DNA of 41,567 nucleotides from Rhodoferax sp. (lineage in GTDB: Bacteria > Pseudomonadota > Gammaproteobacteria > Burkholderiales > Burkholderiaceae_C), in NCBI RefSeq assembly GCF_025356155.1, contig NZ_JANXUQ010000261.1, positions 1-41,567 on the forward strand. The letters are read 5' to 3'. Positions 1-9,256 of the stretch are shown here, piece by piece (position 1 is the stretch's first letter; each line of letters starts with the position of its first letter). Both the position numbers and the translations under genes were made by a program. The notes beneath the pieces were generated by a model. That model saw only the letters and a program-made list of their open reading frames with translations. It did no database searches and had not been told where the DNA came from.

Positions 1-236
1 CCGCCACCGATACCAGTCCAAGCATCCCAATGCCCGCCACATATGAGGCCGCTTTGGGCGAACTGGAACAACTGGTGGGCCAGCTCGAATCGGGCGCCAT
101 GCCGCTGGACCAGTTGCTGTCGGGTTACCGGCGCGGTGCGCCGTTGCTGCAACTGTGCCGCGACAAGCTGCAGGCGGTGGAAGACCAGATCAAGGTGCTG
201 GACGAAGGCATGCTCAAAGCCTGGAAGCCACAATGA
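1..236 (+). CDS. xseB: Exodeoxyribonuclease VII small subunit (5' end outside window)
   Basis: Small subunit of exonuclease VII, which works with XseA to degrade single-stranded DNA to oligonucleotides in the cytoplasm. The product shows the family core: [18 protein letters not shown], then [11 protein letters not shown] and a C-terminal helix [13 protein letters not shown]. From the first ATG in the window (30) it would be 68 residues, short for the family. The frame stays open to the left edge (A-T-D-T-S-P-S-I-P precedes that Met), so the true start probably lies upstream of the window. The stop TGA overlaps the ATG of ispA (ATGA at 233-236), which implies translational coupling. XseB next to IspA and Dxs is a widespread proteobacterial arrangement. 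Confidence 0.9.
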   Translation, partial: ATDTSPSIPMPATYEAALGELEQLVGQLESGAMPLDQLLSGYRRGAPLLQLCRDKLQAVEDQIKVLDEGMLKAWKPQ

Positions 237-1258
237 GCGAGATGACGATAGCCGACACCCCGGTGAGCTCCCCGCGCAATCCATCTGCAGCCGCAACTGC
301 TGGCTTTGAGCTGGACAGCTGGAGCCGCACCCGCTTGCAGCAGGTTGAACTGGCGCTGAACCGCTGGGTCACCGCCGATGTGCCGCTGGGCCTGAGCCAC
401 GGCGCGCCCGCCGAATTGGTCGAGGCCATGCGTTACGCCGTGCTGGATGGCGGCAAGCGCCTGCGCCCGTTGTTGGTGCTGGCCGCGCACGAGGCTGTTA
501 GCCACCCTGTAAGCACCAGCACCAGCACCAGCACCGGGCTGGGCGACGTCGCCACGCAGGAAGCCGCCATGCGTGCCGCCTGCGCCGTGGAGCTGATCCA
601 TGCCTATTCCCTGGTCCACGATGACATGCCCTGCATGGACAACGACGTGCTGCGCCGTGGCAAGCCGACCGTGCATGTGCAGTTTGGCGAGGCCAGCGCG
701 CTCTTGGCCGGTGATGCGCTGCAGGCGTTGGCGTTTGAGTTGTTGACGCCGCAAGACGGCATGGTGCTGCCGGCCACGCAGGCCCGCTTGTGTGCTCTTC
801 TGGCCCGCGCCGCCGGGAGTGCCGGCATGGCCGGTGGCCAGGCGATTGACCTGGCCAGTGTTGGCCTGTCTTTGAGTGAATCGCAACTGCGCCAAATGCA
901 TGAACTCAAGACCGGCGCGCTCTTACAGGCCAGCGTCATGATGGGTGCCCACTGCGGCGCCCCTAGCGCGCAGGCGCTGCAAGGCTTGCAGACCTACGGC
1001 GCGGCCATGGGCCTCGCGTTCCAGGTGGTCGATGACATACTAGACGTGACGGCTGATTCCACCACGCTGGGCAAGACTGCCGGCAAAGATGCTGACAACA
1101 ACAAGCCCACCTACGTGTCGCTGATGGGTCTGCAGGCCAGTCAAGCCTATGCCCAGCAGTTGTTGCAGCAGGCCCTAGGCGCGTTGGATGCCACCGGCCT
1201 GGCCCACACCGAGGCGCTGTGTGCCTTGGCGGACATGGTGGTCAATCGCGCCCACTGA
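233..1258 (+). CDS. ispA: Polyprenyl (farnesyl) diphosphate synthase
   Basis: Condenses isopentenyl diphosphate with dimethylallyl/geranyl diphosphate to farnesyl diphosphate, the precursor of undecaprenol and quinone side chains. At 341 aa it is somewhat longer than typical IspA (about 300). Both Asp-rich motifs are present: DDMPCMD at residues 130-136 and DDILD at 267-271. GGKRLRP (73-79) and the K-T-A-G-K-D motif near 281-286 also fit the family. I chose ATG 233 because it overlaps the xseB stop as ATGA; the upstream in-frame codons are antisense-like xseB sequence. A Ser-Thr run (residues 94-101) comes from a short CAGCAC tandem repeat at about 510-535, between helices where length variation is tolerated. 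It forms an isoprenoid operon with xseB and probably dxs. Confidence 0.95.
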   Translation: MSEMTIADTPVSSPRNPSAAATAGFELDSWSRTRLQQVELALNRWVTADVPLGLSHGAPAELVEAMRYAVLDGGKRLRPLLVLAAHEAVSHPVSTSTSTSTGLGDVATQEAAMRAACAVELIHAYSLVHDDMPCMDNDVLRRGKPTVHVQFGEASALLAGDALQALAFELLTPQDGMVLPATQARLCALLARAAGSAGMAGGQAIDLASVGLSLSESQLRQMHELKTGALLQASVMMGAHCGAPSAQALQGLQTYGAAMGLAFQVVDDILDVTADSTTLGKTAGKDADNNKPTYVSLMGLQASQAYAQQLLQQALGALDATGLAHTEALCALADMVVNRAH

Positions 1259-1287
1259 GGCCGGTTCCCGAAACCAGTGTCATATAA

Positions 1288-1342
1288 GAAAACGGCCGCT
1301 AGCCCTCGAATAATATGCGTAAGCAGCTACTAAAAACATAGC
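1288..1342 (-). repeat. Dispersed intergenic repeat, copy A (reverse orientation)
   Basis: About 55 bp between ispA and dxs. Its reverse complement matches the copies at 15167-15222 and 36196-36251: a TGCTAT...TAGTAGCTGCT beginning, CGCATAT in the middle and CGAGGGCTAGCGGC at the end. The last 14 bp are identical to copy C. It ends two bases before the dxs start codon, so it makes up most of the dxs leader. Confidence 0.75.
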
Positions 1343-1344
1343 AT

Positions 1345-3234
1345 ATGCCTAAAAACAAATTTCCCCTGTTGCATACCATCAACGACCCCGCCGACTTGCG
1401 CGCCGTGCCCCGTGCGCAGTTGCGCGAGCTCAGTGACGAGTTGCGCGGCTATCTGCTCGACAGCGTGGCCAAGACCGGCGGACACCTCAGCTCCAACCTG
1501 GGCACGGTCGAACTGACCGTGGCCCTGCACTACGTCTACAACACCCCGCACGACCGCGTGGTGTGGGACGTGGGCCACCAGACCTACCCCCACAAGATTT
1601 TGACCGGTCGACGCGACCGCATGGGCACACTGCGCCAACTCGGGGGGCTGAGCGGCTTCCCGCAGCGCTCGGAAAGTGAATACGACACCTTCGGCACCGC
1701 GCACTCCAGCACCTCCATCTCGGCAGCGCTGGGTATGGCAGAGGCCGCGCGCATCCAGGGTGTGGACCGCCACGCCGTGGCCGTGATCGGTGACGGCGCG
1801 ATGACGGCCGGCATGGCGTTTGAGGCGCTGAACAATGCCGGCGTATCGGCTTGCAACCTGCTGGTCATCCTGAACGACAACGACATGAGCATCAGCCCCC
1901 CTGTGGGCGCGCTGAACCGCTACCTGGCGCAGTTGATGAGCGGTCGCTTTTACGCCGCCGCCAAGAACGCTGGCAAGACCGTGCTCAAGGGCGCACCGCC
2001 GTTGTTTGAGCTGGCCAAGCGGCTGGAAGAGCACGCCAAGGGCATGGTCGTGCCCGCCACGCTGTTCGAGAAATTTGGCTTCAATTACATCGGTCCGATC
2101 GACGGCCATGACCTCGATTCGCTGATTCCCACGCTGGAAAACATCCGCCAGCTCAAGGGCCCGCAATTCCTCCACGTGGTCACCAAAAAAGGCCAGGGCT
2201 ACAAGCTGGCCGAGGCCGACCCCGTCAAGTACCACGCGGCCTCGGGCAAGTTCGACCCCGCAGTTGGTTTTGTCAAACCGACTGTACCTGCCAAGCCTAC
2301 GTTTACCCAGATATTTGGCAACTGGCTGTGCGCCATGGCCGAGGCCGACCCGCGCCTGGTCGGCATCACGCCCGCCATGCGTGAGGGTTCGGGCATGGTT
2401 GAGTTCGAGCAACGCTTCCCGGAGCGTTATTTCGATGTCGGCATTGCCGAGCAACATGCTGTTACTTTTGCCGGTGGTTTGGCGGCCGAAGGGCTCAAGC
2501 CTGTGGTGGCGATCTACTCCACGTTCCTGCAGCGTGCCTATGACCAGTTGATACACGACGTAGCCATTCAGAACCTGCCGGTGGTGTTTGCGCTGGACCG
2601 CGCGGGCCTGGTCGGCGCAGACGGCGCCACCCACGCGGGCGCGTACGACGTGGCCTATCTGCGCTGCGTGCCCAATGTCAGTGTGGCCTGCCCGTCGGAC
2701 GAGAACGAATGCCACCAGTTGCTGAGCACCGCGTTTGCGCAAAACCACCCCGTGGCCGTGCGCTATCCGCGCGGCGCGGGTGCTGGTGTGGCCGTGCAGG
2801 CCGGGTTGGAAACACTGCCGTTTGGCAAGGGCGAGATCCGCCGCAATGGCAAGGGCATCGCCATCCTGGCCTTTGGCACCTTGCTGCACCCCGCGCTGGA
2901 AGCCGCCAATGCCTTGAACGCCACCGTGGTCAATATGCGTTGGGCCAAGCCGCTGGATACCGAGTTGCTATTGCAAGTGGCAGGTACCCACCAGGCACTG
3001 GTCACGGTGGAAGACGGCTGCGTCATGGGTGGCGCAGGCAGTGCAGTATTGGAGGCTTTGCACGCCGCAGGTGTTGAAGTGCCCGTGCTGCAACTGGGCT
3101 TGCAAGATGTATTCGTCGAGCATGGCGATCCCGCACGTTTGATGACCTTGCAAGGCCTGGATGCGGCTGGCATACAAGCCTCCATCGCACGCCGTTTTGC
3201 TGCCGTGCTGGCACCCATGGCGCGCGCGGCCTAG
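1345..3234 (+). CDS. dxs: 1-deoxy-D-xylulose-5-phosphate synthase
   Basis: Thiamine-diphosphate enzyme joining pyruvate and glyceraldehyde 3-phosphate to make DXP, the entry step of the MEP isoprenoid pathway and a precursor for thiamine and pyridoxal. The 629-aa length is normal. Visible features are GGHLSSNLG (46-53), [15 protein letters not shown] (75-89), the ThDP motif GDGAMTAG (149-156) closing at NDND (177-180), and [18 protein letters not shown] of the pyrimidine-binding domain. The start is the only sensible Met, but no Shine-Dalgarno sequence precedes it: the 55 bases upstream are repeat copy A ending in CTAAAAACATAGCAT. Translation may rely on coupling or an A/U-rich leader. It lies 86 bp after ispA on the same strand. 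Confidence 0.97.
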   Translation: MPKNKFPLLHTINDPADLRAVPRAQLRELSDELRGYLLDSVAKTGGHLSSNLGTVELTVALHYVYNTPHDRVVWDVGHQTYPHKILTGRRDRMGTLRQLGGLSGFPQRSESEYDTFGTAHSSTSISAALGMAEAARIQGVDRHAVAVIGDGAMTAGMAFEALNNAGVSACNLLVILNDNDMSISPPVGALNRYLAQLMSGRFYAAAKNAGKTVLKGAPPLFELAKRLEEHAKGMVVPATLFEKFGFNYIGPIDGHDLDSLIPTLENIRQLKGPQFLHVVTKKGQGYKLAEADPVKYHAASGKFDPAVGFVKPTVPAKPTFTQIFGNWLCAMAEADPRLVGITPAMREGSGMVEFEQRFPERYFDVGIAEQHAVTFAGGLAAEGLKPVVAIYSTFLQRAYDQLIHDVAIQNLPVVFALDRAGLVGADGATHAGAYDVAYLRCVPNVSVACPSDENECHQLLSTAFAQNHPVAVRYPRGAGAGVAVQAGLETLPFGKGEIRRNGKGIAILAFGTLLHPALEAANALNATVVNMRWAKPLDTELLLQVAGTHQALVTVEDGCVMGGAGSAVLEALHAAGVEVPVLQLGLQDVFVEHGDPARLMTLQGLDAAGIQASIARRFAAVLAPMARAA

Positions 3235-3418
3235 CAGCGCCTCAACTGATCCTTTCAGAATCCTGAAGGGGTGTCCCGTAGCGAGGCTTATCGAGGGAAA
3301 ACCCCCACGGATGGGGTTGCGTCGGTTCCTACAATGCGCAGTGACTCATAGCAGTCCTTGCAGTGTCGGAGTTACCCGCGCTGCACGGTTGTTTCACACC
3401 TCTTTTGGAGTACCACGA
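3235..3418 (+). promoter_or_regulatory. dxs-dctP spacer with two hairpins and a possible -10 box
   Basis: This 184-bp spacer contains an imperfect hairpin CTTTCAG/CTGAAGG near 3251-3269 and a second stem AACCCC (3300-3305)/GGGGTT (3313-3318). A TACAAT at 3330-3335 could be a -10 box for dctP, but no good -35 sits 16-18 bp upstream. The dctP ribosome binding site GGAG is at 3407-3410. The assignment is tentative. Confidence 0.25.
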
Positions 3419-4498
3419 ATGGATCGTCGTTCAATTGTTAAAAACGCTGGCATGGCTGGAGTCTTGGCCGCAGGTGTTGCGCCCGCGGTGCATGCGCAGG
3501 CCGCTATTCGTTGGCGCCTGGCCTCCAGCTTCCCCAAGTCGCTGGACACCATTTTTGGTGCTGCCGAATCGTTCGCCAAGAAGGTCAGCGATATGTCGGG
3601 CGGCAAGTTCGTCATTTCCACCCATGCTGCTCCCGAGCTGATGCCTGCGTTTGGTGTGGTGGACGGCGTGCAAAACGGCACGGTTGAAATGGCCCATACG
3701 GCGCCTTACTACTTCCACGGCAAGGACGAAACCTTTGCATTGGGTTGTGCCATTCCTTTCGGCCTCAACAGCCGCCAGATGACTGCCTGGATGTACGAAG
3801 GCAATGGTCTCAAGCTGATGCGTGAGTTCTATGCCAAGTACAACATCGTCAATTTCCCCGGCGGCAACACCGGTGCGCAAATGGGCGGCTGGTATCGCAA
3901 GGAAGTCAAGTCAGTCAACGACATAAAGGGTCTGAAGATGCGCATCGGCGGTTTTGCTGGCCGTGTGCTGGAACGCATGGGTGGCGTGCCGCAAAACATC
4001 CCCGCTGGGGAAATTTACCAGGCGCTGGAAAAAGGCACCATCGACGCGGCAGAGTGGGTCGGACCTTACGATGACCAGAAGCTGGGCTTCAACAAGGTTG
4101 CTTCGTTCTACCACTACCCTGGATGGTGGGAAGGCGGCCCGCAACTGGACTTCTTCATCAACGACAAAGCTTATGCAGCGCTGTCGGCAGAGAACAAGGC
4201 CATCGTCGAATGCGCTGCTGCTTTTGCGCACACCGAAATGCAGGCCAAGTACGATGCCAAGAATCCATTGGCTCTAAAGCAATTGGTCGGTGCCAAGACC
4301 AAGGTCTTGCCGTTCCCCAAAGATGTCATGGACTTGGCGTTCAAGGAATCAATGGAACTGTACGCTGATGTCAGCGCCAAGAACCCTGGCTTCAAAAAGG
4401 TCTACGACGACTACGCCATCTTCCGCCGCGATGCCAACCTGTGGTTCCGCTTCACTGAAATGCGTTTCGACCAGTTCATGCAAGCGCAAAAGCTGTAA
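3419..4498 (+). CDS. TRAP transporter substrate-binding protein, DctP family, Tat-type signal
   Basis: Periplasmic receptor of a tripartite ATP-independent transporter, which moves organic acids with a sodium or proton gradient. The 359-aa product begins MDRRSIVKNAGMAGVL, a twin-arginine-like signal ending near V-H-A-Q-A, followed by a DctP fold. The conserved Arg-containing ligand motif is seen at G-L-K-M-R-I-G-G, and E-W-V-G-P-Y follows. The fit is closest to the TakP-like (alpha-keto acid) branch, but the substrate cannot be read from sequence. ATG 3419 was chosen because GGAG precedes it by 8 nt; longer in-frame starts have no binding site and extend into dxs. No permease gene is adjacent. 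The DctQ/DctM pair at 15.9-18.3 kb on the other strand may be its partner. A terminator follows. Confidence 0.9.
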   Translation: MDRRSIVKNAGMAGVLAAGVAPAVHAQAAIRWRLASSFPKSLDTIFGAAESFAKKVSDMSGGKFVISTHAAPELMPAFGVVDGVQNGTVEMAHTAPYYFHGKDETFALGCAIPFGLNSRQMTAWMYEGNGLKLMREFYAKYNIVNFPGGNTGAQMGGWYRKEVKSVNDIKGLKMRIGGFAGRVLERMGGVPQNIPAGEIYQALEKGTIDAAEWVGPYDDQKLGFNKVASFYHYPGWWEGGPQLDFFINDKAYAALSAENKAIVECAAAFAHTEMQAKYDAKNPLALKQLVGAKTKVLPFPKDVMDLAFKESMELYADVSAKNPGFKKVYDDYAIFRRDANLWFRFTEMRFDQFMQAQKL

Positions 4499-4525
4499 GC
4501 TTCAAAGCGGTTCGGTTTCCCCAAT

Positions 4526-4551
4526 AGCCCCGCCGTTGCGGGGCTTTTTTT
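4526..4551 (+). terminator. Rho-independent terminator after dctP
   Basis: Perfect 8-bp stem AGCCCCGC (4526-4533) / GCGGGGCT (4538-4545) with a CGTT loop, followed by a run of seven T (4545-4551). It lies 28 bp after the dctP stop. Confidence 0.92.
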
Positions 4552-4626
4552 GGCTGCGTGTTCGGTTTCACGGTGGGGGTGCGTGGGCGCACAGACGGCG
4601 CAAGCGGCTCTGCCTAGCATGCAGTC

Positions 4627-4845
4627 ATGAACACGCAAAACCCCTCTTCGATGACGTTTGTCCTGTATTCGACGAACGAGCTGGTTGCCAATGATGGTGC
4701 CGGGTTCTGGTCGAATGATGTGGGCTGGGTGGAATACCGCTTCGCCACCAAATTTACGTTAGACAGTGCGCAATTGTGCAACCTGCCCATCTCTGCTGGA
4801 CAAGACGCCAAGTGGATCATATGGCAAGGCGCAGTTGCGGCCTGA
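4627..4845 (+). CDS. Small conserved-looking protein of unknown function
   Basis: A 72-residue product I do not recognise by name. It starts M-N-T-Q-N-P-S-S-M-T, has a hydrophobic strand F-V-L-Y-S, then an aromatic G-F-W-S-N-D-V-G-W-V-E-Y segment and an L-P-I-S-A-G-Q-D-A-K-W-I end. There is no signal peptide or membrane helix. Codon use and amino-acid mix look protein-like, and the aromatic strand pattern suggests a small beta fold. No clear ribosome binding site precedes ATG 4627. It sits alone between the dctP terminator and the ferritin-like gene. It could be a real orphan gene or chance coding; I lean to real. Confidence 0.5.
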   Translation: MNTQNPSSMTFVLYSTNELVANDGAGFWSNDVGWVEYRFATKFTLDSAQLCNLPISAGQDAKWIIWQGAVAA

Positions 4846-4932
4846 GCATAAGTCTGTGTGGGCCATCGAACAGAGAAATAACCTGTACTGCGGCAATCTA
4901 GCCTCCTTACAAAACACCGTAGCGAGAACACC

Positions 4933-5502
4933 ATGCAAAACAAGCCCCAGATGACCAGCGTCGAAACCATGCGCAGCGATGCGCGCAAACACATCGACCA
5001 AGGTGCCGTTACCGCGGACTACAGTGCGGACCGCGAAGAGGTCATCAAGCAACTCAATGAAGCCCTGGCCACCGAACTGGTCTGCGTGCTGCGCTACCGC
5101 CGCCACTACTTCATGGCGCGCGGCATCCATGCACGCGGCATTGCGGCCGAGTTTTTGGCGCACTCCAACGAAGAACTGGGCCATGCCGATTTGCTGGCGG
5201 CGCGCATTGTGCAACTGGGCGGCGAGCCCGACTTTGCGCCGGACGGCCTGGCGGGCCGCAGCCACGCCCAATACGTGGCAGGCGCCACTCTTGTCGACAT
5301 GATCCGCGAAGACTTGGTGGCAGAACGCGTGGCCATCAACAGCTACCGTGACATGATCCGCTACCTGGGCCACGACGACCCGACCACCAGCGACATCCTG
5401 AAGGGCATTCTCGCGGTGGAAGAAGAGCATGCCGACGAGCTTGCCGACCTGCTGGAAGATTTGCCACAATCCGAGGAATCGGCCGTCCCGCACAAGCATT
5501 GA
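4933..5502 (+). CDS. Ferritin-like (bacterioferritin-type) diiron protein
   Basis: A 189-aa four-helix ferritin-like protein, probably for iron storage or oxidation. Diiron ligands are recognisable with bacterioferritin-like spacing: E48 (A-T-E-L-V), E81 and H84 (N-E-E-L-G-H), E131 (L-V-A-E-R-V-A) and E163/H166 (E-E-E-H). It is longer than E. coli Bfr (158 aa), with about 30 extra N-terminal residues and a short His/Lys-ending tail. I see no obvious haem-ligating Met at the usual position and would not claim haem. The start ATG 4933 has no strong binding site. The upstream 87 bp hold no clear Fur or OxyR site that I can defend. fumC follows after 40 bp on the same strand. Confidence 0.85.
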   Translation: MQNKPQMTSVETMRSDARKHIDQGAVTADYSADREEVIKQLNEALATELVCVLRYRRHYFMARGIHARGIAAEFLAHSNEELGHADLLAARIVQLGGEPDFAPDGLAGRSHAQYVAGATLVDMIREDLVAERVAINSYRDMIRYLGHDDPTTSDILKGILAVEEEHADELADLLEDLPQSEESAVPHKH

Positions 5503-5542
5503 TTGGTTGGCGACAGGGCGGTTGCACAAAGGGCCATCCGCC

Positions 5543-6937
5543 ATGAGCACTACCAATACCACGCACCGCATGGAGCACGACTCCATGGGTGACATTGCCG
5601 TCGACAAAGGCGCACTTTGGGGCGCGCAAACGCAGCGCTCCCTCCAGCATTTCGCTATATCTACGGAGCGCATGCCGCAAGACTTGTTGGCTGCCTTGGC
5701 ACGCACCAAGCGCGCGGGCGCACACGTCAATTGCCAACTGGGTTTGCTGGATGCGGCCATCGCCGACGCAATAGCCCAGGCTGCGGATGAAGTGCTCGCG
5801 GGTAAACACGCCGACGCGTTTCCGCTGTCTATCTGGCAAACCGGGTCTGGCACCCAAACCAACATGAACATGAACGAGGTGCTGGCCAACCGTGCCTCGG
5901 AGATCCTGGGGGGCAAGCGGGGCATGGGCCGCCTGGTGCACCCCAACGATCACGTCAATATGGGCCAGTCGTCCAACGACATTTTCCCCACCGCCATGCA
6001 CTTGGCCGCGCTCACAGGCCTGACCGAACACGTGTTGCCCGCTCTGACCGCGCTGCAAGCTACGCTAATAGCCAAGGCTGAAGCATTTGCCACCCTTGTC
6101 AAAATGGGTCGCACCCATTTGCAAGACGCTACCCCCATCACACTGGGGCAAGAAATATCAGGTTGGGTTGCACAACTGGGGCATGGGAAAGAGGCTATTG
6201 AACGCAGTTTAAATCCGTTGATGGGGCTTGCTGTGGGCGGCACCGCGGTCGGCACCGGCCTGAACACCCACGCCGAATTTGGTGCCCGCGTGTCGGCACG
6301 CCTGGCCCGCGAAACAGGCTTGGCGCTACGCTGCGCGGACAACCGCTTTGCCGCCCTGGCCGCACATGACGAACTGGTCAGTGCCCATGGTGCCCTGAAA
6401 ACATTGGCCGTCGCGCTGATGAAGATCGCCAACGATGTGCGCTGGCTGGCCAGCGGCCCGCGCGGTGGCTTGGGCGAGTTGCGTCTGCCAGAGAACGAGC
6501 CCGGCAGCTCTATCATGCCGGGCAAGGTCAACCCCACGCAGTGTGAGGCGCTCACCATGGTCTGCTGCCAGGTCATGGGCAACGATATGGCGCTGTCCAT
6601 TGGCGGCGCGATGGGCAACTTTGAACTCAATGTGTTCAAGCCGCTGATCATCCACAACTTTTTGCAAAGCGTGCGGCTGCTGTCCGGCGCCATGGCCAGC
6701 TTTGACCACCATTGCGCGCAAGGGCTAGAGCCGGACCGCACGCGCATTGCGGAACTGGTCGCAAATTCGCTGATGCTGGTCACCGCCTTGAACCCGCACA
6801 TTGGCTATGACAAAGCTGCGGAGATTGCCAAGCATGCGCACATGCACGGCACGACGTTACGCAATGCGGCGTTGGCGCTGGGGGCCGCGAGTGGTGCGGA
6901 CTTCGATGCTTGGGTATTGCCGCAGAATATGGTTTAG
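5543..6937 (+). CDS. fumC: Class II fumarate hydratase
   Basis: Reversible hydration of fumarate to L-malate in the TCA cycle; class II is the iron-independent, heat-stable tetrameric type. The length of 464 aa is standard. Signatures are [12 protein letters not shown] (102-113), [14 protein letters not shown] (133-146), G-R-T-H-L-Q-D-A (189-196) with the catalytic-region His192, and the fumarate lyase signature [11 protein letters not shown] (321-331). ATG 5543 gives the usual N-terminus; upstream in-frame codons belong to the end of the ferritin-like gene in another frame. Its last 158 bp overlap, antisense, the tail of the SUKH-like gene. The 40-bp gap to the ferritin-like gene suggests co-transcription. 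Confidence 0.96.
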   Translation: MSTTNTTHRMEHDSMGDIAVDKGALWGAQTQRSLQHFAISTERMPQDLLAALARTKRAGAHVNCQLGLLDAAIADAIAQAADEVLAGKHADAFPLSIWQTGSGTQTNMNMNEVLANRASEILGGKRGMGRLVHPNDHVNMGQSSNDIFPTAMHLAALTGLTEHVLPALTALQATLIAKAEAFATLVKMGRTHLQDATPITLGQEISGWVAQLGHGKEAIERSLNPLMGLAVGGTAVGTGLNTHAEFGARVSARLARETGLALRCADNRFAALAAHDELVSAHGALKTLAVALMKIANDVRWLASGPRGGLGELRLPENEPGSSIMPGKVNPTQCEALTMVCCQVMGNDMALSIGGAMGNFELNVFKPLIIHNFLQSVRLLSGAMASFDHHCAQGLEPDRTRIAELVANSLMLVTALNPHIGYDKAAEIAKHAHMHGTTLRNAALALGAASGADFDAWVLPQNMV

Positions 6938-7562
6938 CGGCGCGTAGAAGGCTTCCAGCCCACAACTCGTCGAACGCGTCCTGGTGGTAGAAAACCGTTC
7001 CGAAATCGCCCGCCTGGTTAAAGAAGACATACGTGTTGGACTCACACTCATCGCAGTCAGCTGCGCTAAACCAACCAATACATGCATACCTGCTATTGAG
7101 CGAATCCACGTCAGTCTGTTGGATCAAGCCATTCGCCGCATCAAATTCGAACCGATCGTTGCCCCAACTTAACTTGATCATGTCCAATAGTCCGAGGGAC
7201 TTGGGCATTGAACTGGCGGGAGTGCCGGCCAGATCCGAAGGGTCACTCAAGAAATCCAATAAATTTCGCGCACTATAAAACTCCAACGGCGCCAATCGCA
7301 AGCCTCCAATATTCAGGAAAAATGTTTGTAGTTCCTGGGGAAAGCGCCCAGGAAAAAAATCGGCCAATTCCTGCACTTCTTCCTGTGTAGCAACGGGACC
7401 AATCGTTATTGTTTTTCCGTTTCTTTCGACAAACTCTTCAAGACTGTCCTTTTGTGGTGCGCGTTCGATCAAGTATGTGTAGTAACCACTGCATGCGTCC
7501 CGTGCAGCTTGATTGAGGCGCTCGGCCAGTTCGATGATTTTGGTCGTATGGGTTGGTGTCAC
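6780..7562 (-). CDS. SUKH/SMI1-KNR4-like protein, possible immunity protein
   Basis: The core (about residues 40-205) looks like a SUKH-superfamily domain: a helix with [14 protein letters not shown], then [10 protein letters not shown], and a C-terminal strand/turn part [10 protein letters not shown] ending [15 protein letters not shown] proteins are known as immunity proteins of polymorphic toxins and as cytosolic regulators; no toxin gene is seen here. I chose GTG 7562 because GGAG lies 8-9 nt upstream, just after the stop of the 517-aa gene. The last 53 or so codons run antisense through the end of fumC and look non-native (Pro/Ser/His-rich). The original end was probably near 6940, about 207 aa. 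The gene is A+T-richer than fumC. Confidence 0.6.
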   Translation of the reverse strand: MTPTHTTKIIELAERLNQAARDACSGYYTYLIERAPQKDSLEEFVERNGKTITIGPVATQEEVQELADFFPGRFPQELQTFFLNIGGLRLAPLEFYSARNLLDFLSDPSDLAGTPASSMPKSLGLLDMIKLSWGNDRFEFDAANGLIQQTDVDSLNSRYACIGWFSAADCDECESNTYVFFNQAGDFGTVFYHQDAFDELWAGSLLRAAKPYSAAIPKHRSPHHSRPPAPTPHCVTSCRACAHAWQSPQLCHSQCAGSRR

Positions 7563-7575
7563 GAAAAAAATCTCC

Positions 7576-9129
7576 CTATCTGTGTTGCAACTGCCCACGG
7601 ATGTAGTTCCACACGTCGAGTTCGGCCTTCGGGTGCGGATACGCATCACGCTGTGCGTCCCAGTTGTAGAAGCGGCGCAGACAGACCAGCATCGCCCCAT
7701 CGTCTGCGTAGGTTTCGCTGAGGTTCGGCTCGTCGCCGTAGTCGTTGCGCCTGAAGACCTGGCCATCGAAAAAGAGGTGCGAGCCGCCTTCCTTGTTTGC
7801 AGTAAAGAACCCCATGCCACTGCGCATGGCGTCGAGCACTTGGCGCTGAACGGCGGCGATTGGGGCCGGGTCCTCGACGCTACGGGCAGCAACGGCCTCC
7901 GCTGCGATCGTCTCGCGGATGGTCTCCTCGAGTGCTTCGCGAGGCGCTGCAGGCCACTCGGTGTCGACTGGTACGGTGCCCAGCTGCGTGCACCAGTGCG
8001 CGAATCGGCGCTCGCACTCGGCAGTGAACCGGTCCTGGTTTTCCCAACGCTTCGGCGCAGTCCGTTCGTTCGTCAACGCGTACAAATACTTTTCATGGCC
8101 CACGGCCCGGAGTTCGAGCATCACCGTGCTCGGGTGCCCGCCCGCCTTTGAGCTGCCGCTGTAGCGCAACCCGAGGGCTGCGATATCGGTTGACGCGCGG
8201 CCCAGTCGCTGGGCAGTCAACTTCTCGATGGCGTATTTCATCGCCGTAGGAGCGAGTTCATGCTCGAAGCATGCCCCGCGCACGTCACGCCAATCACCGC
8301 CGACGTCGGTCGGCTGGCGGAACTTGGGGTCCTCCCGGAAGTTCGCCAGAACTTCCGGGGCCGCTGCCGCGGCTTGAAGCTTTGGTGGCTGGGTAGACCC
8401 AGGGCCGACAATTTGCGGAGCGCGCGCGATCATTTCTGCGAGCACCGCGTCGGGATCGTCCTGGCAGCGGTATCTGAAGTTCAGGCACAGGGCCGAGCTG
8501 CCGAAATGCGCTGCCACGGAGCTATCCGCCAGAGCCAGGAACGCGGGCTCCGCCCACTGCTGCGCGCACACGGCAATCGGGACGAAAATTTTCCCGCCGC
8601 CCGCACTGGTCGATTCGACGACCCATGTCGCCTTGCCACCCGAGATGCGCGGCAGATACGCGTCGGCGGTCGCCAGTTCGAGCATCGTGCGAATCGTCGT
8701 GCCAGATTGCACGCCGATCCGTCTCGGCGGCGCTTCGTCGCTCGCATGGACGCTGCCGCGTTCGACCTGAACGTTTAACGGCCCCGTCAATGCATCAGAC
8801 GTCGCGGACGACTTGCCACGCCCACAGCGCATTCGAGCGTTTAGCTTCATGCCAATGTAGAAAATTGCAGCGCAGGGCAGTATGGCGAGACCGAGTACGA
8901 GCGTCAGCCCGAATATCCAACCGAGTGCATCGCTTCTCAACAGCTTCGCCAGCAGGATCGTCGCCACCGGAAACGCGACGATCACGAGCACGATCGCTGC
9001 TTTCGTGCGGCTCCCCCATCGCGAACCGGCAGCAATTGCCTGCCAAGATGCTGGCAATCTTTGCCACACCCATTCGAAGGCAAAACCCGCAGCAAGTAGC
9101 CCGAGGATGCCGAGGATCACGCTGCGCAT
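7576..9129 (-). CDS. Unknown three-helix membrane protein with large soluble domain
   Basis: A 517-aa protein of a family I do not recognise. Three hydrophobic segments lie at the N-terminus (about 4-20, 43-63, 70-94), followed by a soluble region of about 420 residues. This has a beta-rich middle (V-L-E-L-A, K-I-F-V-P-I-A-V, S-A-L-C-L-N-F-R-Y), a Pro/Ala linker near 250-265, and a C-terminal domain with D-A-M-R-S-G-M-G-F-F, an R-R-N-D-Y-G-D-E-P segment and D-V-W-N-Y-I-R-G-Q-L. No nuclease or protease motif is evident. It is the third gene of a compact minus-strand cluster, overlapping a 42-codon ORF by 13 bp and ending 13 bp before the SUKH-like gene. Position suggests a surface or inner-membrane part of a competition/immunity locus; this is inference only. 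Confidence 0.75.
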   Translation of the reverse strand: MRSVILGILGLLAAGFAFEWVWQRLPASWQAIAAGSRWGSRTKAAIVLVIVAFPVATILLAKLLRSDALGWIFGLTLVLGLAILPCAAIFYIGMKLNARMRCGRGKSSATSDALTGPLNVQVERGSVHASDEAPPRRIGVQSGTTIRTMLELATADAYLPRISGGKATWVVESTSAGGGKIFVPIAVCAQQWAEPAFLALADSSVAAHFGSSALCLNFRYRCQDDPDAVLAEMIARAPQIVGPGSTQPPKLQAAAAAPEVLANFREDPKFRQPTDVGGDWRDVRGACFEHELAPTAMKYAIEKLTAQRLGRASTDIAALGLRYSGSSKAGGHPSTVMLELRAVGHEKYLYALTNERTAPKRWENQDRFTAECERRFAHWCTQLGTVPVDTEWPAAPREALEETIRETIAAEAVAARSVEDPAPIAAVQRQVLDAMRSGMGFFTANKEGGSHLFFDGQVFRRNDYGDEPNLSETYADDGAMLVCLRRFYNWDAQRDAYPHPKAELDVWNYIRGQLQHR

Positions 9130-9245
9130 CGCCGATGGCCGCCGTATTCGAGGCGCACAAGCCAGGAAACACCCGGAAGGCTCGGGCTGACGGTCTGTTT
9201 GAAATGGGTTGCGAGCGCACTTTCAATGGACACGGGAATTTGCAT
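9117..9245 (-). CDS. Small ORF of 42 codons coupled to the 517-aa gene
   Basis: A short reading frame starting M-Q-I-P-V-S-I-E-S-A-L-A and ending H-R-R-C-A-A. A good Shine-Dalgarno (TTGAGGA) lies about 9 nt before ATG 9245, overlapping the stop of the ankyrin gene. Its TGA overlaps the start of the 517-aa gene by 13 nt, as expected for translational coupling. There is no signal peptide or membrane helix. It could be a genuine small protein, a leader peptide, or the original N-terminus of the 517-aa gene separated by a frameshift. Confidence 0.4.
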   Translation of the reverse strand: MQIPVSIESALATHFKQTVSPSLPGVSWLVRLEYGGHRRCAA

Positions 9246-9256
9246 GACTTTTTTCC

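Noticed and set aside
510..540. CAGCAC tandem repeat as a contingency locus in ispA
   Set aside because: The repeat unit is a multiple of three (Ser-Thr), so copy changes would not shift the frame; only a loop-length variation is expected.
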